Assembly: GCA_963739175.1 (NCBI GenBank)
Contig: CAVTZH010000010.1
Span: 105,001 to 169,000, forward strand
Direction: 5' to 3'
From: VAZQ01 sp963739175
GTDB lineage: Bacteria; Pseudomonadota; Alphaproteobacteria; Rhizobiales; Xanthobacteraceae
Length of the DNA: 64,000 nucleotides
The notes beneath the pieces are model-generated. The model worked only from the letters and a program-made list of their open reading frames with translations. It ran no database searches and had not been told where the DNA came from. Shown here one piece after another: positions 54,341 to 62,734 of this stretch. A program made the translations under genes and the position numbers. The stretch's first letter is position 1. Every line of letters starts with the position of its first letter.

Positions 54341-54971
54341 ATGAGCCTTAACGTGACGCACGACGCCGTCCCGGCGCCGCCGCAGCCGGCGACGATCCAT
54401 CCGCTGTGGCTGCGCATCACGCATTGGATCAATGCGGTGGCGGTCGTCATCATGATCGGCTCCGGCTGGGAGATCTATAACGCCTCGCCGCTGTTCCCGT
54501 TCGAATTCCCGAAGAGCATCACCCTCGGCGGCTGGCTCGCGGGCGCGCTGCTCTGGCACTTCGCGGCGATGTGGCTGTTCGCCGTCAACGGGCTCGTCTA
54601 TGTCGTGCTCGGCATTCTGACCGGGCGTTTCCGGCGCAAGCTCCTGCCGCTGCATGCCGAGCGAGGTCGTCGCCGATACGAGACTGGCGTTGCGCGGAAA
54701 ACTCTCGCATGACGATCTCGCGGTCTACAACGCGCTGCAGAAGCTCCTCTATCTCGGCGTCATCGTCGCCGGCGTCGTGGTCGTGCTCTCCGGGCTTGCG
54801 ATGTGGAAGCCGGTGCAGCTCTGGTGGCTCGCCGCGCTGTTCGGCGGCTACGAGCCGGCGCGCTACGTGCATTTCTTCGCGATGGCGGCGATCGTCGGCT
54901 TCACTGTCATCCACATCGTGATGGCGTTCGTGGTGCCGAAGGCGCTGCGCGCCATGATCACGGGGCGGTGA
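54341..54971 (+). CDS. Membrane cytochrome b subunit of a molybdoenzyme, frameshifted
   Basis: The first frame (MSLNVTHDAVPAPPQPATIH) gives helix one with LRITHWINAVAVVIMIGSGW, a typical haem-b His, and helix two (LLWHFAAMWLFAVNGLVYVV). Near 54651 one extra base shifts the frame, and PSEVVADTRLALRGKLSHDD, two more helices and HFFAMAAIVGFTVIHIVMAF continue to 54971. The joined length is about 209 residues with four helices and paired histidines, as in b-type cytochromes of the formate dehydrogenase / YedZ-like group. It ends four bases before the molybdopterin gene, its likely redox partner. Confidence 0.85.
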
Positions 54972-54975
54972 AACC

Positions 54976-55752
54976 ATGCCACGCATCCACAGACCGATCC
55001 CCGGCGTCGATCAGGAGCTCCTGGTCAAGGATGCTGCGAAGTACCTGCCCGATCCGTCGCGGCGCTTGTTCCTGCGCGGCGGCTTGAGCGTCGGCGCGCT
55101 GACCATGCTCACCGGCTGCGCCATCGTCGACGGCGTCTCGGCCGAAAGCGTGCTGCGCAGGATCTCCGCGTTCAATGACGGCGTGCAGGCCTGGCTGTTC
55201 GATCCCAATCGCCTGGCGCAGACCTATCCCGAGAGCGCCATCAAGCGGCCGTTCCGGTTCAATGCCTATTATCCGGAGAGCGACATCCCGGAGGTCGACG
55301 GCGAGAGCTATGCGCTCGAATTGAACGGACTGATCGAAAACAAGGAAACGTGGAGCCTCGAACGGCTGCGCGCGCTGCCGCAGGAAACGCAGATCACGCG
55401 GCTGATCTGCGTCGAAGGCTGGAGCGAGATCGGCAAGTGGACCGGCGTGCGGCTCTCCGAATTCCTGAAGCGCGTCGGCGCCGACCTCACCGCGAAATAT
55501 GTCTGGTTCCGCTGCGCCGAGGGCTATCATTCCTCGATCGATATGCCGACGGCGCTGCATCCGCAGACGCAGATGACGCTGCAGTTCGACGGCAAGGAGC
55601 TCGAGCCCAAATACGGCTATCCCATGCGCATCCGCATCCCGACCAAGCTGGGCTTCAAGAACCCCAAGCACGTGATGGAGATCGCGGTCATCAACAACTA
55701 CAACCCCGGCTATTGGGAGAACCAGGGCTATAACTGGTTCAGCGGGCTGTAA
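54976..55752 (+). CDS. Molybdopterin-dependent oxidoreductase, sulfite-oxidase fold (YedY/MsrP-like)
   Basis: The 258-residue protein has a twin-arginine motif (SRRLFLRGG at about 28-36) followed by a hydrophobic stretch, so it is folded before export. The oxidoreductase molybdopterin-binding domain has the conserved Cys ligand in RLICVEGWSEIGKWTGVRLS and the segment AEGYHSSIDMPTALHPQTQM. Close relatives reduce oxidised methionines or similar sulfoxides with electrons from a membrane cytochrome. The cytochrome b gene just upstream supports this. The substrate is not proven. Confidence 0.9.
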   Translation: MPRIHRPIPGVDQELLVKDAAKYLPDPSRRLFLRGGLSVGALTMLTGCAIVDGVSAESVLRRISAFNDGVQAWLFDPNRLAQTYPESAIKRPFRFNAYYPESDIPEVDGESYALELNGLIENKETWSLERLRALPQETQITRLICVEGWSEIGKWTGVRLSEFLKRVGADLTAKYVWFRCAEGYHSSIDMPTALHPQTQMTLQFDGKELEPKYGYPMRIRIPTKLGFKNPKHVMEIAVINNYNPGYWENQGYNWFSGL

Positions 55753-55821
55753 GCTTCGCCCAATTGGACCTCGCCTTGCCAAGCCCCGCGCGGCCCTTTA
55801 GCAATCCGCCCGTCCAATCTC

Positions 55822-55945
55822 GTCATGCCCGGCCTTGTGCCGGGCATCCACGTCTTGCTTTTCTGAGCAGTTGAAGACGTGGATGGCCGGGGCACAAGGG
55901 CGTTTACGCCCGTCTTCGACGTGCTATGCCCGGCCATGACGACCT
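55822..55945. repeat. Palindromic repeat pair carrying nested palindromic unit, copy D (55892-55928)
   Basis: An unfilled unit (CATGCCCGGCCTTGTGCCGG) at 55823-55853 faces a second unit with arms ATGGCCGGG (55883-55891) and CCCGGCCAT (55929-55937). The loop of the second unit contains GCACAAGGGCGTTTACGCCC through to GTGCTATG, the nested unit with one base change in the third stem segment. An unfilled form of these exact arms with loop ACGAG is at 61809-61831. Confidence 0.85.
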
Positions 55946-55966
55946 GCAAAATCACGAGGTTTGCGT

Positions 55967-57079
55967 ATGCCCACCCACAAGCTCCTGCTGCTCGCCGGCG
56001 ACGGCATCGGCCCCGAAGTCATGGCCGAGGTGAAGAAGCTGATCGCCTGGATGAACGCCCACGGCATGGGGACGTTCGAGCACGAGGAGGGGCTGGTCGG
56101 CGGCTGCGCCTACGACGCCCACGGCAAGGCCATCGACGATGCCACCATGGCGAAGGCCATGGCCTGCGACGCCGTGATCTTCGGCGCGGTCGGTGGGCCC
56201 AAGTGGGACAAGGTGCCCTACGACGTGCGGCCGGAGGCGGGGCTGCTGCGGCTGCGCAAGGACCTCGCGCTGTTCGCCAACATCCGCCCGGCGATCTGCT
56301 ATCCGGCGCTGGCCGACGCGTCGAGCCTCAAGCGCGAGGTGGTCGACGGGCTGGATATCCTCATTTTGCGCGAGCTCACCGGCGGCGTCTATTTCGGCGA
56401 GCCCAAGACCATCACCGATCTCGGCAACGGCCAGAAGCGCGCGGTCGATACCCAGGTCTACGACACCTACGAGATCGAGCGCATCACGCGTGTTGCGTTT
56501 GAACTTGCGCGCAAGCGCCGCAACAAGGTGACGTCGATGGAGAAGCGCAACGTCATGAAGACCGGCGTGCTCTGGAACGAAGTGGTGCAGCAGGTGCACG
56601 CGCGCGAGTTCAAGGACGTCGAGCTCGAGCATCAGCTCGCCGACGCCGGCGGCATGCAGCTAGTGCGCTGGCCGAAGCAGTTCGACGTGATCGTCACCGA
56701 CAACCTGTTCGGCGACATGCTGTCCGACGTCGCGGCCATGCTCACCGGATCGCTCGGCATGCTGCCGTCGGCGTCGCTCGGCGAGATGGATGCGAAGACC
56801 AAGAAGCGCAAGGCGATGTACGAGCCGGTGCACGGCTCGGCGCCCGACATCGCCGGCAAGGGCGTCGCCAACCCGATCGCCATGATCGCGTCGTTCGCGA
56901 TGGCGCTGCGCTACTCGTTCGACCGCGGCAAGGAAGCCGACCTGATCGACCAGGCGATCGCCGCCACGCTCGACAAGGGCCTGCGCACCGCCGACATCAA
57001 GTCGGAGGGCTGCAAGCTGGTCGGCACGCGTGACATGGGCGACGCCATCATCGCCGAGGTCGAGAAGCTCGCGGCGTAG
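55967..57079 (+). CDS. leuB: 3-isopropylmalate dehydrogenase
   Basis: The 370-residue LeuB oxidises and decarboxylates 3-isopropylmalate with NAD in leucine synthesis. It starts at ATG 55967 (MPTHKLLLLAGDGIGPEVMA) behind GAGG. The substrate-binding arginines lie in RPEAGLLRLRKDLALFANIR, and the metal-binding aspartates in DVIVTDNLFGDMLSDVAAML. The C-terminal nucleotide site is EPVHGSAPDIAGKGVANP. The length is normal. The stop codon is the first three bases of a REP unit. Confidence 0.97.
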   Translation: MPTHKLLLLAGDGIGPEVMAEVKKLIAWMNAHGMGTFEHEEGLVGGCAYDAHGKAIDDATMAKAMACDAVIFGAVGGPKWDKVPYDVRPEAGLLRLRKDLALFANIRPAICYPALADASSLKREVVDGLDILILRELTGGVYFGEPKTITDLGNGQKRAVDTQVYDTYEIERITRVAFELARKRRNKVTSMEKRNVMKTGVLWNEVVQQVHAREFKDVELEHQLADAGGMQLVRWPKQFDVIVTDNLFGDMLSDVAAMLTGSLGMLPSASLGEMDAKTKKRKAMYEPVHGSAPDIAGKGVANPIAMIASFAMALRYSFDRGKEADLIDQAIAATLDKGLRTADIKSEGCKLVGTRDMGDAIIAEVEKLAA

Positions 57080-57138
57080 CCCGGATGGAGCCATAAGCGC
57101 GTTACGCGCGTCTTCAACGCGCTATGGCGAAATCCGGG
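57077..57138. repeat. REP unit carrying nested palindromic unit, copy E (57092-57126, GCGC variant)
   Basis: The host arms CCCGGAT and ATCCGGG match the unfilled unit at 47088. The loop holds CATAAGCGCGTTACGCGCG through to AACGCGCTATG. Compared with copies A-D, a C to G change in the middle segment is matched by G to C changes in both outer segments, so both alternative stems remain paired. Confidence 0.85.
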
Positions 57139-57290
57139 ACTCGTGCTGTGCGGAAAGGCTGCCCCGCATTTCGCTGACGCCGACCTCGATGTCCGAATGC
57201 GTGAAGAAGCGGAGGACTTGAACCCGTCGTAGCTCGACCGAGCGGAGGCGGGTCGCGGGGACGAGCGGATAGACCAAGCGATCTTTGCTT

Positions 57291-57324
57291 CAGTGCGACC
57301 AAGTCTTCAGTGCGACCAGGTCTT
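57291..57324. repeat. 17-bp tandem duplication at the end of a small gene
   Basis: CAGTGCGACCAAGTCTT (57291-57307) is followed directly by CAGTGCGACCAGGTCTT (57308-57324), differing by one base. The boundary coincides with the stop codon of the small minus-strand gene. Confidence 0.75.
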
Positions 57325-57513
57325 CACCGCCTTACGATGACGGGCTTCCTTGGCGCGGCTGGGGCTGACACTCTGCTGCTTGGCGAGCTCGGCGCAGCGG
57401 TTCCAGCGCTCGGCCATTCCCATCCAGGTGGCCTTGCTCTGCTTGTCGCGTGCGAGCTGTGCCATGAATTTGCACTCGGCCGCATGCCGCAAGAAGTGCT
57501 CGGAGGGGGTCAT
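57307..57513 (-). CDS. Small hypothetical protein (68 aa)
   Basis: ATG 57513 behind GGGAGCGACC opens MTPSEHFLRHAAECKFMAQL, continuing ATWMGMAERWNRCAELAKQQ and a basic tail. It is a soluble, helical, charged protein with two Cys. The ribosome site and amphipathic pattern support a real gene. No function is known. Divergent from the receptor gene at 57753. Confidence 0.75.
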   Translation of the reverse strand: MTPSEHFLRHAAECKFMAQLARDKQSKATWMGMAERWNRCAELAKQQSVSPSRAKEARHRKAVKTWSH

Positions 57514-57578
57514 TCGGGTCGCTCCCTAAATACCGCCATGTGCGGTTTCGTACATTTTCTCGTTAACCATGGAACCCT

Positions 57579-57605
57579 GAAATCGGTTCCTAGGAAACCG
57601 ATTTC
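57579..57605. promoter_or_regulatory. Near-perfect 27-bp palindrome between divergent genes
   Basis: Arms GAAATCGGTT and AACCGATTTC surround CCTAGGA. It lies 66 bases before the 68-residue gene (minus) and about 150 bases before the receptor gene (plus). A regulator site is the simplest reading. No T-run follows on either strand, so it is unlikely to be a terminator. Confidence 0.5.
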
Positions 57606-57752
57606 ACAGCCGCCGATCGGGGATGGCCGCGGCCGCACCGGAACTGCGGCATTCGGCGCCGAGTGCGGCCTTTTCGGCTTGGTTGTCCGCCCCTAGGGTA
57701 GACCCGAGCGGGCGTCGCAAGCTGCGACATTAATCTAGACGGAGGTTTTGGA

Positions 57753-58742
57753 ATGCGGGGTCCGGTTTCATTGCGTTGGCGTATGGGCTGGGCTTCGCTC
57801 GTTGCATTGCTCCTGGTGGCTTCGGCCGTCAGCGCGGGTGCGCAGAATTACCCCAGCCAGACCATCCGGCTGATCGTACCGTTCCCTGCCGGCGGCTCGA
57901 ACGACGTGATGGGCCGGCTGATCGCCCCGCACCTGGAGAAGGCGCTCGGCCAGACCGTGATCGTCGACAACCGTCCGGCCGCCGCCGGCCAGGTCGGCAC
58001 CGAGGCGGTGGCGCGCGCGGCGCCCGACGGTCATTCGCTGCTGCTGGTCGCCTCCTCGCACACGGTGCAGCCGGCGCTCAATCCGAAGCTGCCGTACAAC
58101 ACCGAGAAGGATTTCGCGCCGGTCACGCTGGTCAACACCAACGCGATGTTCTTCTTCGTGCATCCGAGCGTGCCCGCCAACACGCTGGTGGAATTCGTCG
58201 CGCTCGCGAAGAAGGATCCCGGCAAATACAACTACGCATCGCCGGGCGTCGGCAGCCAGACCCAGCTCACTGTTGAATTGCTCAGCCGCCGCACCGGCAT
58301 CAAGCTGCAGCACATTCCCTATCGCGGCGGCGCGCCGGCGACGCAGGCGATGATCGCCGGCGAAACGCATTTCACCATGCTGGCGCCCAACATCATCTTT
58401 CCGCACATCGAGTCAGGAAAAATCCGCGCGATCGCGAGCGGCGACCGCAAGCGGCATCCGCGGCTGCCCAACCTGACGACGACGGCCGAGCAGGGCTTCC
58501 AGGGTCTCGATGCGATCCAATGGGTCGGCGTGTTCGCGACCGCCGGCACGCCGCGGCCGGTGATCGATCGCCTCAACAAGGAGATCAACCGGATCATCCA
58601 TCTGCCGGATGTGGTCGCGGTGCTCGACAAGCAGGGCGTTTCGCCGACCGGCAGCACGCCGGAGGAATTCCAGGCGTTGATCTCGCGCGAGATCAATCAA
58701 TGGCGCGAGATCGCGCGCGAAGCCGACATCAAGCTCAATTGA
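57753..58742 (+). CDS. Bug/TctC-type receptor, first of a tandem pair
   Basis: The 329-residue protein starts at ATG 57753 behind ACGGAGG. It has a signal peptide to SAGAQNYPSQ and Bug motifs IRLIVPFPAGGSNDVMGR, VIVDNRPAAAGQVG, APDGHSLLLV and LQHIPYRGGAPATQ. It is closely related to the next gene (shared NRPAA, SSHxVxPAxNPKxPYN and KxEPDKYN-like segments), so the two arose by duplication. Ligand unknown. Confidence 0.92.
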   Translation: MRGPVSLRWRMGWASLVALLLVASAVSAGAQNYPSQTIRLIVPFPAGGSNDVMGRLIAPHLEKALGQTVIVDNRPAAAGQVGTEAVARAAPDGHSLLLVASSHTVQPALNPKLPYNTEKDFAPVTLVNTNAMFFFVHPSVPANTLVEFVALAKKDPGKYNYASPGVGSQTQLTVELLSRRTGIKLQHIPYRGGAPATQAMIAGETHFTMLAPNIIFPHIESGKIRAIASGDRKRHPRLPNLTTTAEQGFQGLDAIQWVGVFATAGTPRPVIDRLNKEINRIIHLPDVVAVLDKQGVSPTGSTPEEFQALISREINQWREIAREADIKLN

Positions 58743-58771
58743 TTCATGTTTCGGCCAATCAGAGGTCGCTA

Positions 58772-58848
58772 TCCGCTCGTCCCCGCGAAAGCGGGGACCC
58801 AGGTTAGATCAAGACTGGATTCCCGCTTGCGCGGGAATGAGCGGCAGA
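58772..58848. repeat. REP-like inverted repeat pair between tandem receptor genes
   Basis: CGTCCCCGCGAAAGCGGGGA and GGATTCCCGCTTGCGCGGGA face each other across about 20 bases. It belongs to the same family as 8957 and 35818, and may weaken read-through or stabilise the upstream mRNA. Confidence 0.8.
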
Positions 58849-58870
58849 GAGATCGATCGGGAGTGAAGGC

Positions 58871-59851
58871 ATGAGACCGAGGCGCATAAGTTTCGCCGGC
58901 GTCTTGATCGGTGGATGCGTGGCGACCGTCGCGGCGGGGACCGCCTCCGCACAGACCTATCCAAGCCAGACGGTCCGCATGATCGTGCCGTTCGCGCCCG
59001 GCGGGCTGAACGACACCACTGCGCGGTTGCTGCAACCGCATCTGGAGAAGGGGCTCGGCCAGACCGTGATCGTCGACAACCGCCCGGCGGCAAGCGGGAT
59101 CGTCGGCACCGACGCGGTCGCGAAGGCTGCGCCAGATGGGCATTCGCTGCTGGTGGTGGCGTCGTCGCACGCGGTCGTGCCCGCGACCAATCCGAAGGTG
59201 CCTTACAACATCGAGAAGGACCTGGCGGCGATCGTGCTGGTGTCAAAAAATCCATTCTTCTTTGTGGTCAATTCCAAGGTGCCGGCGAAGACGTTGCAGG
59301 AGTTTGTCGCGCTCGCGAAGAAGGAGCCGGACAAGTACAACTACTCAAGTCCCGGCGCCGCCGGGCATAATCATCTTGTCACCGCCCTATTCAGCCGACG
59401 TGCTGGCATCACGCTTCAGCATGTGCCGTTTCGCGGCGGGGCACCGGCGATCCAGTCGTTGATCGCGGGCGACACGCACTTCGCGGTGATCTCGCCGCTC
59501 GCATCGCTGCCGCATATGAAAGCGGGCACTGTCCGCGTACTCGCGGCCGGTGGGCTCGAACGCGATCCGCAATTTCCTGACATCCCGACCGTGGCGGAGT
59601 CCGGCTATCCCGGCTTCGAGGCGATCCAGTGGGTCGGTATTTTGACGACGGGCGGCACGCCGAAGCCGATCGTCGATCGGTTGAATGCGGAAGTGAACAA
59701 GGCGATCCGCGATGGCGCGACCGTCGAGCGCTTCAAGCAGCTTGGCGTCACCGTCGCCGGCGGCAGCGCCGACGCGTTTCACAAGCAGATCGTGAGCGAA
59801 TACCGAAACTGGGCCGAGATCGCCCGCGAGGCCAATATCAAGGCCGAGTAG
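58871..59851 (+). CDS. Bug/TctC-type receptor, second of a tandem pair
   Basis: The 326-residue protein starts at ATG 58871 behind GGGAGTGAAGG. It has a signal peptide to ASAQTYPSQ and Bug motifs VRMIVPFAPGGLNDTTAR, VIVDNRPAASGIVG, APDGHSLLVV and LQHVPFRGGAPAIQ. It is a paralogue of the preceding gene, 128 bases downstream with a REP unit between. No TctAB genes follow. Confidence 0.92.
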   Translation: MRPRRISFAGVLIGGCVATVAAGTASAQTYPSQTVRMIVPFAPGGLNDTTARLLQPHLEKGLGQTVIVDNRPAASGIVGTDAVAKAAPDGHSLLVVASSHAVVPATNPKVPYNIEKDLAAIVLVSKNPFFFVVNSKVPAKTLQEFVALAKKEPDKYNYSSPGAAGHNHLVTALFSRRAGITLQHVPFRGGAPAIQSLIAGDTHFAVISPLASLPHMKAGTVRVLAAGGLERDPQFPDIPTVAESGYPGFEAIQWVGILTTGGTPKPIVDRLNAEVNKAIRDGATVERFKQLGVTVAGGSADAFHKQIVSEYRNWAEIAREANIKAE

Positions 59852-59877
59852 CCGCGTGGCGGTTCAGGCGTCGTTCG

Positions 59878-60270
59878 TCAGCAGCCGACGCAGAAATTCC
59901 AGGGCCAAGGATTGTCACGGCCCGGCAGTGTGAACGGCCCCGGCAGCGCACTTTGATCGATATACATCCCGCCGCGGTTGTCGGCCACGCTGCCCGGATA
60001 ATAGGTGGGCGGTATCGCGTAGTCCGTGAATTTGCGGTCGCCCGGAATGACATGCGTGCCGGCGTCGAGATAGGAGCGCCGCGTCACCGTGATGCGCGCG
60101 CGCGGCGGCGGCGCCATGCTGATCGGCACCGGGCCATATTTCTTGGCCGCGACTTTCTTCGCCGCGGCCTTTTTCTGCGTTTGCGTTTGAGCATCCGCCG
60201 GCGTCACCGCGGCAGATGAGAGCGCAATGGCTGCGGCACAGAAGATGGCCGCGCAAATCTTCGTATTCAT
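59878..60270 (-). CDS. Hypothetical secreted protein (130 aa)
   Basis: ATG 60270 opens a clear signal peptide (MNTKICAAIFCAAAIALSSA, cleavage near ADAQ). A Lys/Ala-rich linker (KKAAAKKVAAKKYG) and a Pro/Tyr-rich body (YAIPPTYYPGSVADNRGGMY) follow, ending in WPWNFCVGC. It is likely a periplasmic or envelope protein; no family is recognised. Convergent with the tandem receptor genes. Confidence 0.75.
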   Translation of the reverse strand: MNTKICAAIFCAAAIALSSAAVTPADAQTQTQKKAAAKKVAAKKYGPVPISMAPPPRARITVTRRSYLDAGTHVIPGDRKFTDYAIPPTYYPGSVADNRGGMYIDQSALPGPFTLPGRDNPWPWNFCVGC

Positions 60271-60462
60271 GTGGCCTCACCCCGATTCATATCCGCATTC
60301 TAGCCGGTTTTGCCGCCCGATACTGCGGCGCACGGGCAACACAGCGTCGCCAAGTGTAGTTCCTAAGTCGAAGGCGTCATTTTACCACAACGTCTATTAA
60401 TGGCATGATTTTCCCTTAAATTTGGCAAAGAAGAGAAAATTGCACCAAGGGAGATGATCGCC

Positions 60463-61794
60463 ATGGCCGGGAACGAACGATCCATCGACGAGCTTTATCA
60501 GGACGATCCGGCGCGGGCCGACGCGCTCGCCTTCGGACGCAAGGTGGACGTCAATCGGCGCGGATTTCTGGGCGGCAGCGGATTGGCCGCCATGAGCGCC
60601 GCGGTCGGCGGCACGATTCCGTTCGCTGCGAACATGCCCGGCGGGCTGATCCCGGCGGCGCTCGCGCAGGAGAAACCGGTGCCGGCAAAGGGCCCGCAAT
60701 TGCTGAAATTCCCGGGCAAGCACGAGGGGCTGGTGGTGCTCGGCGACCGTCCGCTGGTGGCGGAGACGCCGGAGAGCCTGCTCGACGACGACACCACGCC
60801 GACCGCGAAGTTCTTCATCCGCAACAACGCCAACACGCCGGACCCGGTGAAGGACCCCGACAGCTGGAAGCTCACCATCGACGGCGAGGTGAACCAGAAG
60901 CTCGAGATCACGCTCGGCGAGCTGAAGAAGAAGTTCCGGCCGGTGACGCGGCGCCTGGTGCTCGAATGCGGCGGCAACGGCCGCTCGTTCTTCACCCCGA
61001 CCGCGCGCGGCAACCAGTGGACCAATGGCGGCGCCGGCTGCGCCGAATGGACCGGCGTGCGGCTCGCCGATGTCATCCGCGCCGCGGGGCTGAAAGGCTC
61101 CGCCGTCTTCACCGGGCACTACGGCATCGACGGCAGCCTCGCCGATCCCAACCGGCCGGCGCTGTCGCGCGGCGTGCCGATCCGCAAGGCGATCGAGCAG
61201 AACAACCTGATCGTCTGGGCGATGAACGGCGAGCCGCTGCCGAACATCCATGGCGGGCCGCTGCGGCTGATCGTTCCGGGCTGGCCGGGCTCGGTCTCGT
61301 CGAAGTGGCTCACCCGCATCTGGGTGCGCGACAAGGTGCATGACGGTCCCGGCATGGGCGGCACCTCCTATCGCGTCACCATCAAGCCGATGATCCCGGG
61401 CGGCAAGCCCGACGAGGCGAATTTCCGCGATCTCGAATCGATGCCGGTGCGCTCGATCATCACCAGCCCGGCGAACGGCACCAAGCTTGCCGGCAACGTG
61501 CGCGAGCTCAATCTGCGCGGCGCGGCCTGGGACGGCGATCTCTCGATCCGGCGGGTCGACGTCTCGATCGACTACGGCGCGACCTGGCGGCCGGCGCAGG
61601 TGCAGGCGGCGAAAAACCGCTACGACTGGCGGCGCTGGACCGCGACCGTGCGCGTGCCGAGCGAGGGCTACTACGAGGTCTGGACGCGGGCGACCGACCA
61701 GCGCGGGACCGCGCAGCCGCATATCGCCGGCAACTGGAATCCGCAGGGTTACGGCGCCAATCCGATGCACCGCATCGCGGTGCTGATCGGGTAG
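60463..61794 (+). CDS. Sulfite oxidase-family molybdoenzyme (SorA-like)
   Basis: The 443-residue protein starts at ATG 60463, nine bases after GGGAG, with a twin-arginine motif (NRRGFLGGSG, residues 31-40). The molybdopterin domain has the conserved Cys in RRLVLECGGNGRSFF and NEGG-like segments GGPLRLIVPGWPGSVSSKW. A C-terminal Mo-co dimerisation domain (IITSPANGTKLAGNVRELNL) follows. Family enzymes oxidise sulfite to sulfate in the periplasm. The c-type cytochrome gene 56 bases downstream fits its electron acceptor, as in SorAB systems. Confidence 0.9.
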   Translation: MAGNERSIDELYQDDPARADALAFGRKVDVNRRGFLGGSGLAAMSAAVGGTIPFAANMPGGLIPAALAQEKPVPAKGPQLLKFPGKHEGLVVLGDRPLVAETPESLLDDDTTPTAKFFIRNNANTPDPVKDPDSWKLTIDGEVNQKLEITLGELKKKFRPVTRRLVLECGGNGRSFFTPTARGNQWTNGGAGCAEWTGVRLADVIRAAGLKGSAVFTGHYGIDGSLADPNRPALSRGVPIRKAIEQNNLIVWAMNGEPLPNIHGGPLRLIVPGWPGSVSSKWLTRIWVRDKVHDGPGMGGTSYRVTIKPMIPGGKPDEANFRDLESMPVRSIITSPANGTKLAGNVRELNLRGAAWDGDLSIRRVDVSIDYGATWRPAQVQAAKNRYDWRRWTATVRVPSEGYYEVWTRATDQRGTAQPHIAGNWNPQGYGANPMHRIAVLIG

Positions 61795-61808
61795 CATCAA
61801 CCTCCGTC

Positions 61809-61831
61809 ATGGCCGGGACGAGCCCGGCCAT
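61809..61831. repeat. REP-like palindrome ATGGCCGGG-ACGAG-CCCGGCCAT, unfilled
   Basis: A perfect nine-base-arm palindrome between the molybdoenzyme and cytochrome genes. It is the empty counterpart of the host of copy D. Confidence 0.8.
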
Positions 61832-61850
61832 GACGTGCTGAGATGTCGTC

Positions 61851-62195
61851 ATGAGACTTTCAGTTCCAATTGCGCTTGCCGCCGCTCTGCTCGCCGCATC
61901 GCCCGCGGCCGCGGAAACCTTCACGCCGAGCCAGGAGAACCCGGAGGACTATCCGGACGGGCCCGGCCGCGAGCAGGCGTTCTACGCCTGCATCGCCTGC
62001 CATGGTTTCAAGATCGTCGCGCAGCAGGGACAGACCCGGCAGCAGTGGAACGACACGCTCGACTGGATGACCAAGCGCCACAATATGCCGCCGATCGACG
62101 GCGATCTGCGCAAGACCGTGCTCGATTATCTGGAGACCGCGTTCCCGCCGCGCACGGCGCCGGGCGGCTGGAAGAATCCGTTCAGCGGGCAGTAG
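61851..62195 (+). CDS. Small periplasmic c-type cytochrome (SorB-like)
   Basis: The 114-residue protein has a signal peptide (AASPAAAET) and one haem-binding motif CIACH at about residues 47-51, with candidate Met ligands in LDWMTKRHNMPP. It most likely accepts electrons from the upstream sulfite oxidase-like enzyme. The spacing between the genes includes a REP unit, which does not exclude one transcript. Confidence 0.85.
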   Translation: MRLSVPIALAAALLAASPAAAETFTPSQENPEDYPDGPGREQAFYACIACHGFKIVAQQGQTRQQWNDTLDWMTKRHNMPPIDGDLRKTVLDYLETAFPPRTAPGGWKNPFSGQ

Positions 62196-62201
62196 TCGAT
62201 C

Positions 62202-62365
62202 TCGTGTCCCGCACGCCACCAGCGCGTTCACGCGCGTCTTTGACGCGCTATGGCAGCGCGAAGCGGTGCACCGCAGATGCGGGACCCCGGTTGTTTTAGG
62301 GAAGCAAAGAAACCGGGGTCCCGGGTCTGCACTGCATCACTACGTGCTGCAGTGCGCCCGGGACA
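62202..62365. repeat. Large palindromic repeat carrying nested palindromic unit, copy F (62221-62252, GCGC variant)
   Basis: The host is related to the long repeat at 28700-28890 (CGTGTCCCG ... GGGACCCCGGTT, AACCGGGGTCCC, CGGGACACG). Near its left end it holds AGCGCGTTCACGCGCGTCTT through to GACGCGCTATG, the GCGC variant of the nested unit. It lies between the cytochrome gene and a small membrane-protein gene. Confidence 0.8.
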
Positions 62366-62389
62366 CGTGCGGGATGGCCGGGCTCTACT

Positions 62390-62608
62390 TCACTTCGCCG
62401 CCACGCTACGCCGCAGCTCCGGCCGGTTCAGCCCTTCGGTGATCACGTAGGGCCGCTCCACCGCAGCATTGTCGGCACGCAGGCCCGGTCCGGTCGCGGC
62501 GCTGACCCCCTCGATTTCCAGCAGGTAGACGACCGCCCCGCCGAGCGCCGCCAGCACGGCGACATAGCCGAGCAGGCCCCCGAAGAGCGCGGTGAGTTCA
62601 TCAGCCAT
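62390..62608 (-). CDS. Small single-pass membrane protein (72 aa)
   Basis: ATG 62608 opens MADELTALFGGLLGYVAVLA; the frame begins earlier, at 62638, without a signal. It has one transmembrane helix (LLGYVAVLAALGGAVVYLLE) and a polar C-terminal tail ending LNRPELRRSVAAK. No family is recognised. Divergent from asd. Confidence 0.65.
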   Translation of the reverse strand: MADELTALFGGLLGYVAVLAALGGAVVYLLEIEGVSAATGPGLRADNAAVERPYVITEGLNRPELRRSVAAK

Positions 62609-62734
62609 ACGGTGTAGCGCGCGTCCCACCCAAATCACCCCGAAACCGTTGTATTGGGCCGGATTCTCGCCTAGAAGCGCTCCCTCCCGGTTTTCGCGCG
62701 GCAGCGCGGCGGGCGAAATCGCTTCGGAGAGTTA

